Part shown: positions 44,273 to 57,086 of the stretch, one piece after another | How positions within the stretch are numbered: the stretch's first letter is position 1 | Layout of the letters: each line of letters opens with the position of its first letter | Source of the DNA: Isoetes taiwanensis | Taxonomy: Eukaryota; Streptophyta; Lycopodiopsida; Isoetales; Isoetaceae | Direction of reading: 5' to 3' | NCBI GenBank assembly: GCA_021234155.1 | Contig: JAJEKV010000070.1 | Span: forward strand, 5,577,923 to 5,641,922 | DNA length: 64,000 nt | Translations under genes and position numbers: made by a program | Notes under the pieces: generated by a model | Seen by the model: only the letters and a program-made list of their open reading frames with translations | Told to the model about the DNA's origin: nothing | Database searches by the model: none

Positions 44273-46459
44273 CTACTGCAACCCCAAGGTTTTGCCTTCA
44301 TTGGGCAAAACCAACTGATTATATACCTTCACATCTTTTAGAGAACCTGTAAAAAAGGATGTTTTATCTCGTGCATCATAACCCATGAACACTGGTATAT
44401 TTCCATCTAGGTTCCTAATTGTTGTGCCATTGACGAATGCTGAAAGCATGCCATCGATGTAGATGAAACCCTCCCCACCATCACGTGCACCCACAATATG
44501 ATGCCATTGAGTGTCATTGATTGTTATAGATGCAAGCAAGTTAAATTGGTAATTACCATCTCCATACACCAGAAAATTTGGTTTTCCATTGACGAGAGCA
44601 AGCCAATATTCACCATTGTACCCATTAGTTGTGCTATATGGTGGGCTTCTTTGGTTGATAATAAAAGCTAATGGACTAGTAGTTTTAGGGATCTTCACCC
44701 ATGCATGAATGGAAAAGGAAGTCTTACCAGTGAGAGATAGTTTTGTACCAAAGGAGACTTTTCCTGCACCTTCAAAATTAAGCCCACCATCTGGCTCCCA
44801 ACTTACTGATCCTGTAATACTTCCAATTGCTCTATTTCCAGAAGAATCGTTTATAATAGCACCACTTGTCTCATCCATTTTCCACCATCCAATAAGAGCC
44901 TCTGGACGTGTGCTTAGATAGTTGATCTCATTAGAGTTCAAAGTGCGATTGTATAGCCTCAATCCCATCAACGACCCCACAAAGAAGGAAACATTGTCTC
45001 TAGCATCAGAACCCATGAAAACTGGGATGTTTCCATCTAAATTTCTAACAATGCCATTTGCATAAGCCGCTAATTTACCATCGAAGTAGATGCGACCTTC
45101 ATTGATGTCACGCATTGCCACAACCTGTAAACTTTCAAGGTTAAATTACACTTTTTAACCCTTTTCTCTAGAAATTAGATTCTATCATATTTGTAAGATT
45201 TAAAGTACTGAGTTTCTGAAATTCAAAGGGGGGGAGGGGGGATGTCAAATTGAGTAAAGAAGACTAACATGGTGCCACTTATAGTCGTTAAGAACAACAT
45301 CGGAGGATAATGAAAATTGGTACTCATAGTCTCCATAAACAAAGAATTCGAGCCTTCCACCATCTATGGATAATTGGTACTCGCCAACATAACCATTGGT
45401 TTTGTCTGAACTTGGACCTCTTTGTTGGATAATGACTCCTCTGGTGGTAGCAGTTGCAGGCACCCGCACCCATGCGGAAATAGTAAAAGAAATTGTACCA
45501 TTCAAAGATGGTTTTGTGCCAAATGAAACCATGCCTGCACCTCCAAACATAAGTGCCCCATTTCCAACGTCCCATGTTGTTGATCCTGAGATGCTTCCAG
45601 ATGCACCTCTTCCAGATGAGTCTTCTACAGTCAGATCACCCATCTTCCACCAACCTATTAAAGAATTAGGACGTATGATAATATATCCAGTAGAAGTGGC
45701 ACTCTGATTGTTCTGTATTCGATAGCTGAAATAATCAACTGACAGCAAAGCTGCTAAGGATGGTGTATAAAAGACCTGATTGTTTGAGATTTGTATGATG
45801 CTATTTGTAGGTGCAAGATTTTGAGTAGAGATGATTTGCAATCCTTTCACATTTGCATCCAAGTCATTAGCTAGAGCATTAACAACGATAGAGTGTGGAA
45901 AGCTTTCAGCAACATCCATATTTGCACGAGGGGGCCGAGGATAAGAAGTAATTGGAAGTGAAAGTTTGGATTTATAAAGCAGAATCTTGGCTAGTTCGGA
46001 AGATGAAAATCGAGAGAGTTGGTTGTCAGACATTATGGTAGGTCCTTCTGGTCTTCCTCCTCCTTCATAGTGATTAGAACCCCAATTATGGCCCGCTTCA
46101 TGGCGCCAAATGTTAGAGAAGTCGCCATTATTGTTGGCCCCATTTGAAGAATATGCATGTGAAGTGCCTACTGTTCCAACCCAAGCGAGACCACCTCCTG
46201 CCCCAGGATTAACTACAAGTGCTAGATCATGAGTCTTACCCACAATTGCGGCAATATCGGTATTCCACTGCTTTCTTACCGTATCGAGTAGGACACCAGT
46301 ATCAGTACTTGAATAAGGATCCCTTGATTGGTTAGCTCGTATCACAACCTTGCCTATTTTGTGAAGGATAGAAGCATCACGAATGAAGGGGATATTTGCA
46401 GCCATAATTGAGAACTCCACCATGTCGAGGGTTCCGAGGATATTTGAACCTAGTAACAT
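44273..46459 (-). CDS. Secreted metzincin metalloprotease with two LamG-like domains
   Basis: Exon 46450(or 46459)-45269 and exon 45124-44273, joined by a 144-bp intron (donor GTTAGT, acceptor TTTACAG) that restores WHHVVAMRD in phase; about 680 residues, all open. Residues 1-165 form a metzincin-type zinc protease: HEAGHNWGSNH at 120-130 (three His ligands, Glu 121 as base, Gly 127) and a Met-turn TIMS at 141-144. Residues about 180-263 look like a bacterial cadherin/Ig-like repeat (VVNALANDLDANVKG, VDYFSYRIQN). LamG-like lectin folds start at LIGWWKMGD (268) and LIGWWKMDE. The family would cleave extracellular proteins; substrate unknown. A putative signal-peptide exon and a TATA box lie upstream. 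The exon is preceded by CTAG at 46451, so ATG 46459 may not be the true start. Confidence 0.8.
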
Positions 46460-47156
46460 TTTATAGAGTTAAAAAGTTGATAAAAAATTTGCATAACAAA
46501 ATGTGCATTAATTCCGTCTATACCCCATGTATATTGGCATTTGTTCTTCCAAGTTGTAAAACTAGTATTTCTAAAATTGAGTGAGATTCAATCTTGACCA
46601 ATAATGTTGAAGTTTTTGTGCAGCCTTGATGTCTATGTAATGTTCGGTTTATAAGGATGAGGTATTTAGCTATGCGACATTATATGGATGACCTCAAGAA
46701 TCTCCACACTATTAGGTTTAGCTGTTGTATTCCAATATCAGTATGGCCAGCATCTAGAAGAGAATATAAGCATGTTTAGCACCCCTAGAGAATAAGAAAA
46801 GCTATTATGTTTCAGATAACCGATATTTTAAGAGTAGAAGAGCGTTCCTAATGTTAAGAGTAGGTGGAGGTTATGTTGGCCTATTTCAGACCTATATTAT
46901 ATTTGATAATGGTTTCTTCCCTTCTCCTAAACTCAAGAAGTTTGCATGCTTGCCACATCCCATATGTCAAAAATCCTAGATAAAGAGGGGCATTTTTTGT
47001 TGATAAAATCTAGACTTGAGGTTTGTGTGCGATTCACAGGTACAACTCAGAATGGCATTATAGTCCCTTTCAGCTACTTAAAAACAAGAAGAGAATAGAA
47101 TAGAACAGAGTAAAATAAGATTTGTTAATGTGCACGTAAACCATAGCGCATGTTAC

Positions 47157-47221
47157 CTTAAAGAAGAGTAGTATATATGGTAAAGAAAACCAATAAGGCA
47201 TGGTATTGACAGGAAGAGCAT
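47157..47221 (-). CDS. Candidate signal-peptide exon of the metalloprotease
   Basis: From ATG 47221 the minus strand reads MLFLSIPCLIGFLYHIYYSS L, a short hydrophobic leader, ending at a donor AAG|GTAACATG (47157/47156). It lies 24-33 bp after a TATATATA box. The overlapping frame MPYWFSLPYILLFFK is also hydrophobic. Neither joins in phase to the acceptor at 46450, so a further exon or a different border is needed. The intervening 700 bp shows no other clear exon. Confidence 0.35.
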
Positions 47222-47243
47222 ATCTCTTTCTCTTATCTCTTCT

Positions 47244-47273
47244 CTTATATATACACAATTATATAAGCACCTC
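47244..47273 (-). promoter_or_regulatory. TATA region of the metalloprotease gene
   Basis: Minus strand GCTTATATAATTGTGTATAT ATAAG, with two TATA-like boxes. It is kept in the decayed copy (about 59945-59970), and the inverted-repeat arm begins directly upstream. Confidence 0.45.
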
Positions 47274-47984
47274 CCCCCCCCGTATCCAGTGTTCCAATAT
47301 TTTGAGGTGGCGTCGTCTGGACCGTTCAAATCTGAGATCGATGGCCCGAATTGAACCACCACTTAAGCTCCCCCCCCTTATCCAGTGGTCCAGTATTTAA
47401 GGTGTGTATCCAGATCTGAGATCGACAGTTGAGACAGTGCCACGTCGATCCACCCCAAGCAGCCCCCTTGTGGGTGGATATTGGGGTGTCGTCGCCTGGG
47501 CGTTGCACGTGCGAGATCGATGGTGTATATGTAGCCACCTTGTGATGCCTCAAGCAGCCCCCTTATTTGGGGCTTTTGATCCAGGCCGTCAGATTGGGAA
47601 TTTGATCTTAGTCGTTGATAAAAAGGTGGATTTGGTGTAGCAAGTCTTAGCCATTAGATAAAAAGGGGGAGGAGAAATTCTAGCCAGTTTTTGTTTTTAT
47701 TAAATTGCATTTTTTTATATTAAAAGAAGTGAGGTGGCATTATTTAATAAAAAGGTATTGAGGTGGCAAAGCATTTATAGTTGACTTTCCATTAAGCTTC
47801 CTTTTCTATGCCGCCGTCAGATGGCTATAACTTGCAGTGGAGGGGTCGACTGAAGGTGACATCCATGCTTTTGGATTCCTCTCGTCGAGAGCTTTCGAAT
47901 GAGTGGTGTCTTGGTATCTTTTGTCGCAGTTGGAGCCAATATGATGAATTCCAAGAATCTTCTTGGAAACTTAGAATTTCATGG

Positions 47985-48975
47985 AATCTATGGTAATTTA
48001 AGAGAATCTAAAGAAATCTTCATAAGATCTTAGAGAATCTAAAGGAATCTCTATCTAAGGAAATCTAAGGAGAATCTACATAGAAGCTTGGGGAATCTAG
48101 AGTAATCTTGGGATAATACTTGGGAAAATCTCAAGAATATCTTAGGGAATCTAGGGGACTCTAAAGAGGATCTTTGGTAATCTATGGGAATCTAAAGGGA
48201 TCTTCACAAAATCTTCGAGACTTTCGAGGAATCTTGATGGAATCTTAGAGAAGTTTGTGGAATCTTTGTAGAACCTAGGAGAATCTACATAGAATCTTGA
48301 GGAATTTTGAGAAATCTTGGGATAATTCTTTTGAAATCTAGGGGAATCATTGTAGAACCTTAAGAATATAGAGAACCTTTGTAGATATCTTAGGGAATTT
48401 AGGTGATCTCAAAGTATCTAGGGGTATCTTTTTAGAGTCTTGAAAAATCTAGAAGAATCTTTATAGAATCTTCATTCGACCTAGATTTGGTTTCTAGTCA
48501 AATTTGCATAGTCCCTCTTGAGAATATAGTGAATCTTGATAATCTTTTGTAGATTCAGGGGGCTTATATAATCTTAAGTGAAAACCGTAGGGGAATCTAC
48601 ATAAAAATCCTGTGTAAATTTAGAGGAATCTTAAGATAATGAGCTTTGAGAATCTAGGGGAATTCATGAATGGGAATCTATGGAATCCAAGAAACTTTTA
48701 ATCAAGGGAATCTTCAAGAAATCTTTGAGAATTCAGAGGAATCTTGATGGAATCTTGAAGAATTTGGTGGAATTTTCCTAAATCTAAGAGAATTTAGTGA
48801 ATCTTCACACTTATGTATTTGCAGGAAGTTACAAAATATTGGGCAATCTAAGGAATGTTTAGGAATCATCAAGGGTTCTTGGGAATATAAGGAACATTGA
48901 TGGAATCTCAATTTGTAGCTTGGGAATCTTTTTCTCGTAGTCTTGGAGACTTAAGAGAATCTTTATATATCTCAT
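47985..48975. repeat. Decayed GATTC-rich tandem array, copy 2 (inverted)
   Basis: About 1 kb of AAGAATCTAGGGGAATCTA-like units, the complement of copy 1. Landmarks match in reverse order, for instance CATTCGACCTAGATTTG at 48473 against the complementary phrase at 3680. Confidence 0.85.
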
Positions 48976-50302
48976 CTGATGGTTGGCGCATTTGGATTCT
49001 ATTCGCTTTTTATACCTCATAATACAAAAATTCCATTATATACAAGAATTTATTGCAATGGCTCAGACCCGAAGTATATTTCTTTTGTTCAACTCATACT
49101 AAAGAGGTTTTTATATTAAATTGAAAGGATCTTAGTTTGTTATGACATGCAAAAATGAAATAATGTCCTAGAGTTTGAGAATTTAACCTTCGCATTTGCC
49201 AATATATATATAGTGAAAATCTGCTATCTTATATATGGAGTACTTCATTACTACCTTTTTATCATTTTTAAGCTTATAAAAGGGGAAGGTTAATACTTAT
49301 GATTTAATTTGTATATGGCGGCTTAATCATATTTTTATTGAGGCGGTATGTGCAATGCAGTAAGTATTTTTTGTGTATTTTTTTTATTATTTCTTTATGG
49401 TTGGTGGATTTGGGACTACTCTCTTAGCCATACTGTGAAGAGGCACGCTTAGGAAAACATTCTTATTTAGATTTGTAGATAAGAAGAATCTCGAAGTAGT
49501 TGTGACAGTTGTGGTTTGGCTCTCAGAATACATTTGAAAATAGGGTTTAGCCCAAAAATGCTATCCTAAAACTCCCATGAGTTAAAAAAACAATTAAAAT
49601 TTAGAGTTTTTTGCAAACAATTTGAAATAGGTTAAAATGGTTGAACTGACTTTTCCTAAGAATATCAATGGAGGGGGGACATTTTTCCTAGTTGGGTGGG
49701 CTATAAAATTGAGTCGTACAAGAAAAATATTGGCCGCTGGATTTCGGGATTTCCTTTGTTGGAGTAGGCTGTGTGGCCGTGGTGAGGCCTTGTATATGGC
49801 TCAGTTCTTCAAATCCTTCCAAATTCTCTTTTTGATTTGAGAGGTGCCGATGAAGGTAAGAAGTATCCTTACTAAGAATAGGCAGACTTCAATTTGCCAA
49901 AGAAGTTATCTCTATCTCGTGAATTTTAAAAGCATCCTACATATTTTATATTTTGTATTTTTCCGCCTACTGAATACATCCACAAGCAAGAGCCTTTTAC
50001 GGAGTTTTTCTATAGAATTGTTTCAATTTCTATACATTTTGCATCCTCGCTACAAACTTTGTTTTTCCCAAAAGCAAAGCTTTTGCTTTTCAAAGTGAAT
50101 GAAAGATATATGAAAATACTATTATTGGTGAATCATAATAATACATAATATCATACGTCGGGTATGTGGGATTTCTAAGCAAGCAGTTAGTAAAAAACAC
50201 AAGAGGTGGAGGGGGATATGATGAAAAATTTGAAACTGAATTATATGGTTTAGATTAGCAGTAATATGGTAAATAAGTAGATTAGAAAGGGGAAACTGAC
50301 CT

Positions 50303-50590
50303 GAAGCAACGTAGTGGGCAAGCTTGAATCGATCTTACAACTTGAAAGCAACCACATATGTAGAATCGGAGGGTTAGGCGAGGAACTGCAGGCCATTGAG
50401 GAGTCCATTTGGAGAGGCCGGCGGTGAGAAGGAAGATGTTAGTGCTGCCCATCTGGCACCAGCCATTTTCGAAGCGATCCGGCAGAGCAGAGTTCCGTCG
50501 GTGATGCCGGATGCCATGGCCCTGGCTGCTCCTCTTTGGCTGCCCAGGTATGTCCGCCCCGCCAACATCTGTTGCCTTGATGCCATTCAC
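50303..50590 (-). CDS. Possible short basic protein or first exon, unknown
   Basis: A minus-strand frame of 70 codons starts MASRQQMLAGRTYLGSQRGA at 50586 and ends ASPNGLLNGLQFLA. It is rich in Ala, Ser and Arg with almost no acidic residues, the composition of an organelle transit peptide. A donor-like CTTCAG|GTCAGTTT at 50303 is also kept in the broken copy at about 61780. GC content is above the surroundings. The opposite strand has a frame of similar length (50396-50665), so coding is uncertain and no family is recognised. It is absent from the left arm. Confidence 0.3.
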
Positions 50591-51049
50591 TCAACCACGC
50601 CAAAGTTGGGGCTTCGGATCAGCTTAAACTCCACCACCTCCAATGTCGTCCCTTTGCCTATATGATTTGATGAGCTTCCTCTGCTGAGCATCCCCCAACT
50701 CCTACCTACCGCACGCAAATTAAGAGAAGCAAAACCCTCACGCTTAATCCCATGACAATGCTCTGCATTTGTGCCCTGCTTTGTGTCCTATCCTCTGTCG
50801 GTGGTATTTTATAGTAGTCTGTTTTTTACTGAGCTGATAAATGTAATTATGAAGTTGATCTTAGCCAAACTTTTTACTTTAGCCTATCCCCTATCGTTCT
50901 ACTATCCAATGTGCTTTTGTACTTAACTTTTTATATGTTTCAACGTACGATGCAGAAGAAATAAGAGTTTGCAGGTAGAGAGAAGTTTCCACAGATGATG
51001 CCAACTGAACTATTTTGAAGCGAGGCAGGAATTGTTTATGTTCGTCTTT

Positions 51050-54000
51050 GAGCGTGAGATAGCACGAAAAGTTCGCCACAAAACTGAATCAGCAAACCTG
51101 CATGGTACAGTTGTTGAATAAGAAACGCCATTTTACAAAGACAGTTGATTCAGCTGAACACTTCACAGAAAACGCCCAGGTCATTTTTGGAGTATCCCAA
51201 AAGGTAACTAGAAATAGGCGTGCTGTATATAGATACCTACAAATTTAGTGAAAAGATATTTATGAGAAAAAGGTGCTTGATAGATGCCACTGCGGCCTCA
51301 ACATGGATCTATTTCTAGAGGATGAGGTTAAAGATATCTGGCAAACAACAAAGCGCATGATTCTGATGGCATTTGCGTGGAACTTAAAATGGGGCGGGTG
51401 GACATAGAACAATCTCCATCCACAAGAATATTGAATATGTGTCTCAGGCAAGGATGCCAGACAATTGAGGATAAAACCGAAGTCCAGTTCTGACAAGAAA
51501 GTGAACAATTATAGAATTATCTTTAATTGCATCACTTTTTGCAAAGATACTAGGCATTGAGCGTATTAAGCACTTGGGTGAAGAGGTAAATCATTTCCCA
51601 TACCGTACTCTCTCGTATTATATCTCATAACACACTCAGGACTACGCGCCAACACCGCTGGTGCTGTAAAGTCAAATCCCAATACCGCATCATACATTGC
51701 CTTTATTGATTTTCCAAAAGTTATCGCGATCGAGGAGAAACTCGGCGTGAGTTGATGGTCACCTGGTTTTAATGGAAATCGTGAGGCACCTCCCAACAGG
51801 CGGCGTCGAATAAGCCGCCATGTAAGTTAACATGCCTGCGCACATGTGCCGTGCATGCCCGCCGTCCTCGTACGCTTAATTGCACTTTTTATGGCTGAGC
51901 CGAAGATCGGCCGGCGAGCTGTCCTCGGCTCGATCGAGAATAGGTACACATGACAGTAAAATACTGGACACATGATGTGGTAGTACAGCGAGTTTAATAT
52001 CCTACAAAAGCATTTCAAAATACCGGAGTCCTGATGATGTAGGTATTAGTGAAAAACGTATACATCCTACGTTACTTCGTACCTGAGTCCTTTTAATGTT
52101 CATACGCTACCAAACAAGGTTTTCATAATGGTATTTGGCACCAGAGATGTGCCTTCATTTTCAAATACAATGGGATGGGTGGAGTTAGAAACATTGAATG
52201 CTTTAACACTGGATTGATTTCTCATCCAAATACAATTGAAAGAGTGCATCGTGACGCAGGTCAGTTGTAGAAGGCGGCGCTGTACAAAGATGCTTCGTAA
52301 AATGTAGCGGTAGCTTTCCCACTACTTGGGGACGCAAAAAGTACTTTTAAACCTTAGTCCACCGCCCCTGCCTGCGAGATGGTCATATGGGGACCATGTA
52401 TTACTTTCAAGTTATGGCATGAAACACCTATATCCGTAAGACCTTCTTCCCATGAGGAATTAGGTGTATAAAGCCTCAGATCCTGTGAGTAAAAAATCGC
52501 GCTGCCGAATGTCTTTTTTCAATGGAATTTTCAGTAATCAACTTTGTAAATGTAGGCATTGGGCAGCCATTAGATCTGGGTATCCTATCAGCCTCGTTTG
52601 AGCTCGTGAAAACATCCTGATGGATGAAAAGACATCGTGAATGTAAAAGGCGTATGGGGCAATTAGTTTTTCCAACAAATGAAATTTTCGCCTCTTATTT
52701 AGAGAATTCGTCGAGAAACCTCAAGAGAACACCATGGAAGCTCCGTGAAAAAGATGATGTATTACGTGGCCAGCGAACCAAATACCGGAACAGGAGCCGC
52801 TCATTTGAATGCGCATATTCCGAGTATATAAACACAGCCAAGCCAGTACAAAGCTCACACGCATTAGTAATTGAGGATCGGTTTGGTCTAAAATCCCTCG
52901 TTGAGGATCAACGATTTGTAAGGTGGCGTTAAGAAAGCCAAATTGAGGATGAGTACCATACGCTTATACGTAATCGCATATCACCGCCATACGTGAGCAG
53001 CTCAACATTCAAGCGGTTGATTTTATTCCACCACAGCCATCATGCGCTTCTGAAAGGCTGAGAGAGCTGCGGATGCACATCGCTCTCTCATCATTAGTTA
53101 TAAAATTTCGTGCCCATGGTTCTCGAGGCCTTGTTTCTAATAAATACATTATATTGCTTATTTATTATTTATTATTATTTTATTTAGATTCCAAGTAATT
53201 GCATTTCGCTGGTCCTAATTAGCTTTTTGCACAAAGAATTCCATTGCCATTGCTCGTGGCGCCTCAAGAACCGTCACTTTGTTCAACAAGTTGAATCCTA
53301 AGTTACCACGATTGCTTTGTCAAAGTTTGCGGCAAACTTAGGGTGATGTGGTACAAGGAAGGTGCTCCCGTGAGACTCAATCTGAAAGGTTAAGATCATA
53401 GAGAGGAACCAATTTTAGTTGATCACATTAAAGCTAAATTCAATCCTTGAATGTTAGAAAATCACCGAATTTTCATTTTAGAGGGTCGAACTGGCGAAGG
53501 AGTCGAATGGAGTGCATTCCTGCCACGGACGAATGAATTAAAAATTAAACCCATGATATGGTATATGATTCCCTGTACCCGCCTCTTTACGGTCCATGTT
53601 GGAGGGCAAAACCCTAAAATTGACTTTGTATTTATATCATTCCTTCAGACACGCTAAAAACCGGTTTTGCTGAGATTTTATCCATTCGGAATGAAGAATT
53701 TCGGTGAGGTTGGTTTACTGTGCCGCCAAAAATCCTCGTCATGCAAAACAACCAGTAGGGTTGGCATTTGAAAGTCAAGCAATGAGAGTTTTCCAGACGA
53801 TATGATTAAACATCACTATATACGATATACCCCTCACTTTCTATCCACTAAAAAATTGGAACTGTGAAGTGTTATGACATGTACTCATTTCATAATGTCA
53901 CTTTATTGTTCATAATGATGAACCCCAAATTTAGATTCCTCATTTCAACCTTCATGATAACTGTTGAAATTGCTAATGTAACTGCCTTTTATAAAATGCC

Positions 54001-57000
54001 TTTTTTCGTGAGAAAACCTTCTGCCAACTCTCTGCTTTATATAGACTGAATATACGACGCTTGAATAAATCATCTGCTTTGAATTAATATCTAGAATAGT
54101 ATTCCTCTGTATTCTAAATTCTATATAATCATGATTTGAAATGCTTACTGACCAGACATATTCTGATGTGACTTCTGAAATTTTGAATTGAAATTTTAAA
54201 TTGTATGATTTATTTGTGCAACCAGATTTTCTATCAGGTATGGTGCTATTCCAAGAAGAATCATAACGTGTTTTTCAAACGATTCGTCATTATTATTATG
54301 TTTTCAAGAATATATTTTGAAACCTAATTGGTTGAGTTAAATCTTGTTCCAAGCTCACGCCATTTCGTTCTTTTGAATGAATGCACACTTCCAAACAGAA
54401 TTTATCTACGCCTACTGTAAAAGCAAAGTGGACGAGGCATTTTGAGCTCTGTGACTTACTAAAAACTGTTGTTATAGATTGTAGATTGTATATTCTCTTC
54501 TATGACCCATGCACACCTCCATGACGTTAGCCATGGTATTACTATACCATTCTTTGGCACAAACTATCCTCATGTCCTGCAACAAACAAATAGGTGCTTA
54601 TGGGTATTATTTTCAAACACAGCAAGTGTAATTACCTTCTGTACTAAGAACTGGAGGCATTTATCTAAATCTATGCCTCTTTAAGTATACACTTAAATAC
54701 CCACCAAAATTTCTTGAGATCACACAAGGTAAGAAGATCTGCTCAAATTCATCTATTATATGGCAGTTACAATTCATTATCTATTTGCATTCATACACGC
54801 AAGATCCACATTCATTGAAACTTCCATCTAAGCATTATATGCAAGCTAAAACTTAGAGAATTACATATGACTTAAAGTTTCAAGAGGTCCAATTAAAAGA
54901 TGACTAAACCGGTGAATGCGGCATGAGCCCGAGTATTTATAACGAGCGGAAACGCGCCACCTGGTGCCGCGAACAAAACGCAATCATCTCGAATATTATC
55001 CATGTGGTCTTAGACAACTTTTCGATCCACGGCGTCATCCCGTCAAACAAGCCTACTTTCACGCGAGGACGATATAACCCAATGCGCATGGAGATTGCAC
55101 AAAGCATGATTAGTAATCTAGGCTTCAAATGCCTATGCTGTGCCGGTATAAAGACGCGAGGATCCAACCGTACGAACCAACTTACGCAGAGCTGGCCGCC
55201 GGCGCAGAAGCGTGCTTGAAAACATGCCGCAATTTATTTCACGGCTGATAAAAACATCTGGATACTACGCGATTAGCGGTGCTAAACAAACATGTCAAAC
55301 AATGTTCTACTATATAGAAGGTAAGATTCACCTCACCAATACTTCTGCCATGTATGCCGACGCAGTGCCACCTCAAATGTAAAATGGGAGATTTTTTCTA
55401 TACATGGCGAGGATAAAGCGAATATGCTTTGTAACGACGTGCCGCCATAGTTCAGCCAGCCAAATCTTATACATCATCTCATCTAATTATATAAGAAGTA
55501 TGGTGTATGCTGAAGTTAATTCACGCAGTATTGAATTTGATATGTATACTAAAATTATACGCCCACAATTACCTCACCTGCACAAAGCAACGTTTTAAAG
55601 TTACTACTGGAATGTGCCATTGGTATACCGCCAGCTAAATCAATGAAGGAATTTGAGGCATTAAACACTTATTCATAGGATTGAATTAGATCATATGTAT
55701 CAAATTGCTTTGCCACACCGCGTGAATTCAAGCTTGATTAAATGTATGAACTTTAGTTGTTCGAATACAACACGATATTATGTATTTATATTTAGCAGAT
55801 TATATGATTCCATTAAATATATGCATCACCTTATTAGCATCATCTAACTGCTTGGTGTGATTTAAGAAAAATGTAATTACATAGATTTCAATATTCCTTC
55901 TTAACCCATTTTCGCTTCGCATCGCTATTATATAGCCTCCTTGCCTAGCATCTTCACCACAACAATAGACATAATTATGCCAACCATATCTGGTAATTTC
56001 ATTTCACACATACCAAGCATGTTGCTATCCAATACTTCTGGAAATTAAAACAAGCACTTTTTGTATTTATGCATCCTCTATGTTTATATTGCGGGCTAAA
56101 GCCCCAAATTATACATGTCAAAGCCACATTGCTATACTCATGACTTTCTCCACCTACAGTCTAAATTTTATCTATTATTTTATTTTTCTAATTACATAGA
56201 TGAACAAGGCACTTATGATAAGAAGTTCACCTCAATTCATCTAACATGTAACACTATTCTAAGTCTCATTCAAAGAATTCTTTACTTAACAGAACACCTG
56301 AAAACGAATGCACATACCACACTATCTCAACACACCTCACATTTATCACAAATCATCGTTCAACTGCATGTCTTTTGTAGAATTCATCATGTTTAGGGTT
56401 CATAGAGATAACCTGTCATACATTCCCAACTAGGCAATAAAAAGTATTACCTCTTGACTCCAATACATTGTGTCTCCGTTCCATGGGCTTATATGAACAA
56501 TGATATCTAATATAAAGGTGGATAATTTAATTCATCAGTGGTGTGCAGGTGTAGTGATTTTAATAAAATATAGACAAATCACTATGTATCAAACACATGG
56601 GTATTCACCATCATGTCTTCAAGACTAAAAAAGTTAATACCATATATTTCACAGGCAAACGCCAACACAAAATATACCAATTACACCCCTACATGCAATA
56701 CTTATCATCTCCATCAAATACAAAATCGCCACAATCTTTGCGTAAAAGTAGAATTAAACAAATGAAACAACCACTATTTTAAATTAGTAGAAATGCATAA
56801 CGCTAAACATAACTTACTATTAAGATCTAATCTAACTAATCAACAACTTCAACACATTGAAATGCGGCTTCTTGAAGTTAATAAGGCTTGGTTGGAAGCA
56901 TGTTCACAACATATAAATTGGTTCTAAATCATGCTGTAATCTTCGCTTTTGAACCTGATGTTTCAAATAATTTGTTTTTCAATATTATATAAAGCATCAT

Positions 57001-57080
57001 GAGCCGAGACAGGAATTATTTTCTACCATTAACTTGACATAAACCCCCCTATAGCCATAAATTTCGTATAACATCAAACT
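51050..57080. other. Six kilobases without recognised genes or elements
   Basis: No frame exceeds about 105 codons, and none has a motif I can name (the longest are 52624-52932 plus and 54923-55219 plus). No terminal repeats, tRNA-like boxes or long tandem repeats were seen. It separates the intact duplicated unit from the decayed one. Confidence 0.4.
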
Positions 57081-57086
57081 ATTAAC

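Larger units (their letters stand above)
47270..51045 (+). repeat. Right arm of large inverted repeat
   Basis: Reverse complement of 790-4777 and direct relative of about 59990-62600. It carries the GATTC array (47985-48975) and the tRNA-like remnant, and unlike the left arm an extra 0.5-kb GC-richer segment at 50280-50700. It forms the upstream flank of the metalloprotease gene. Confidence 0.8.

Noticed and set aside
52624-52932. 102-codon plus-strand frame as a gene
   Set aside because: No motif, no promoter or splice signal, and length is within chance for this composition.
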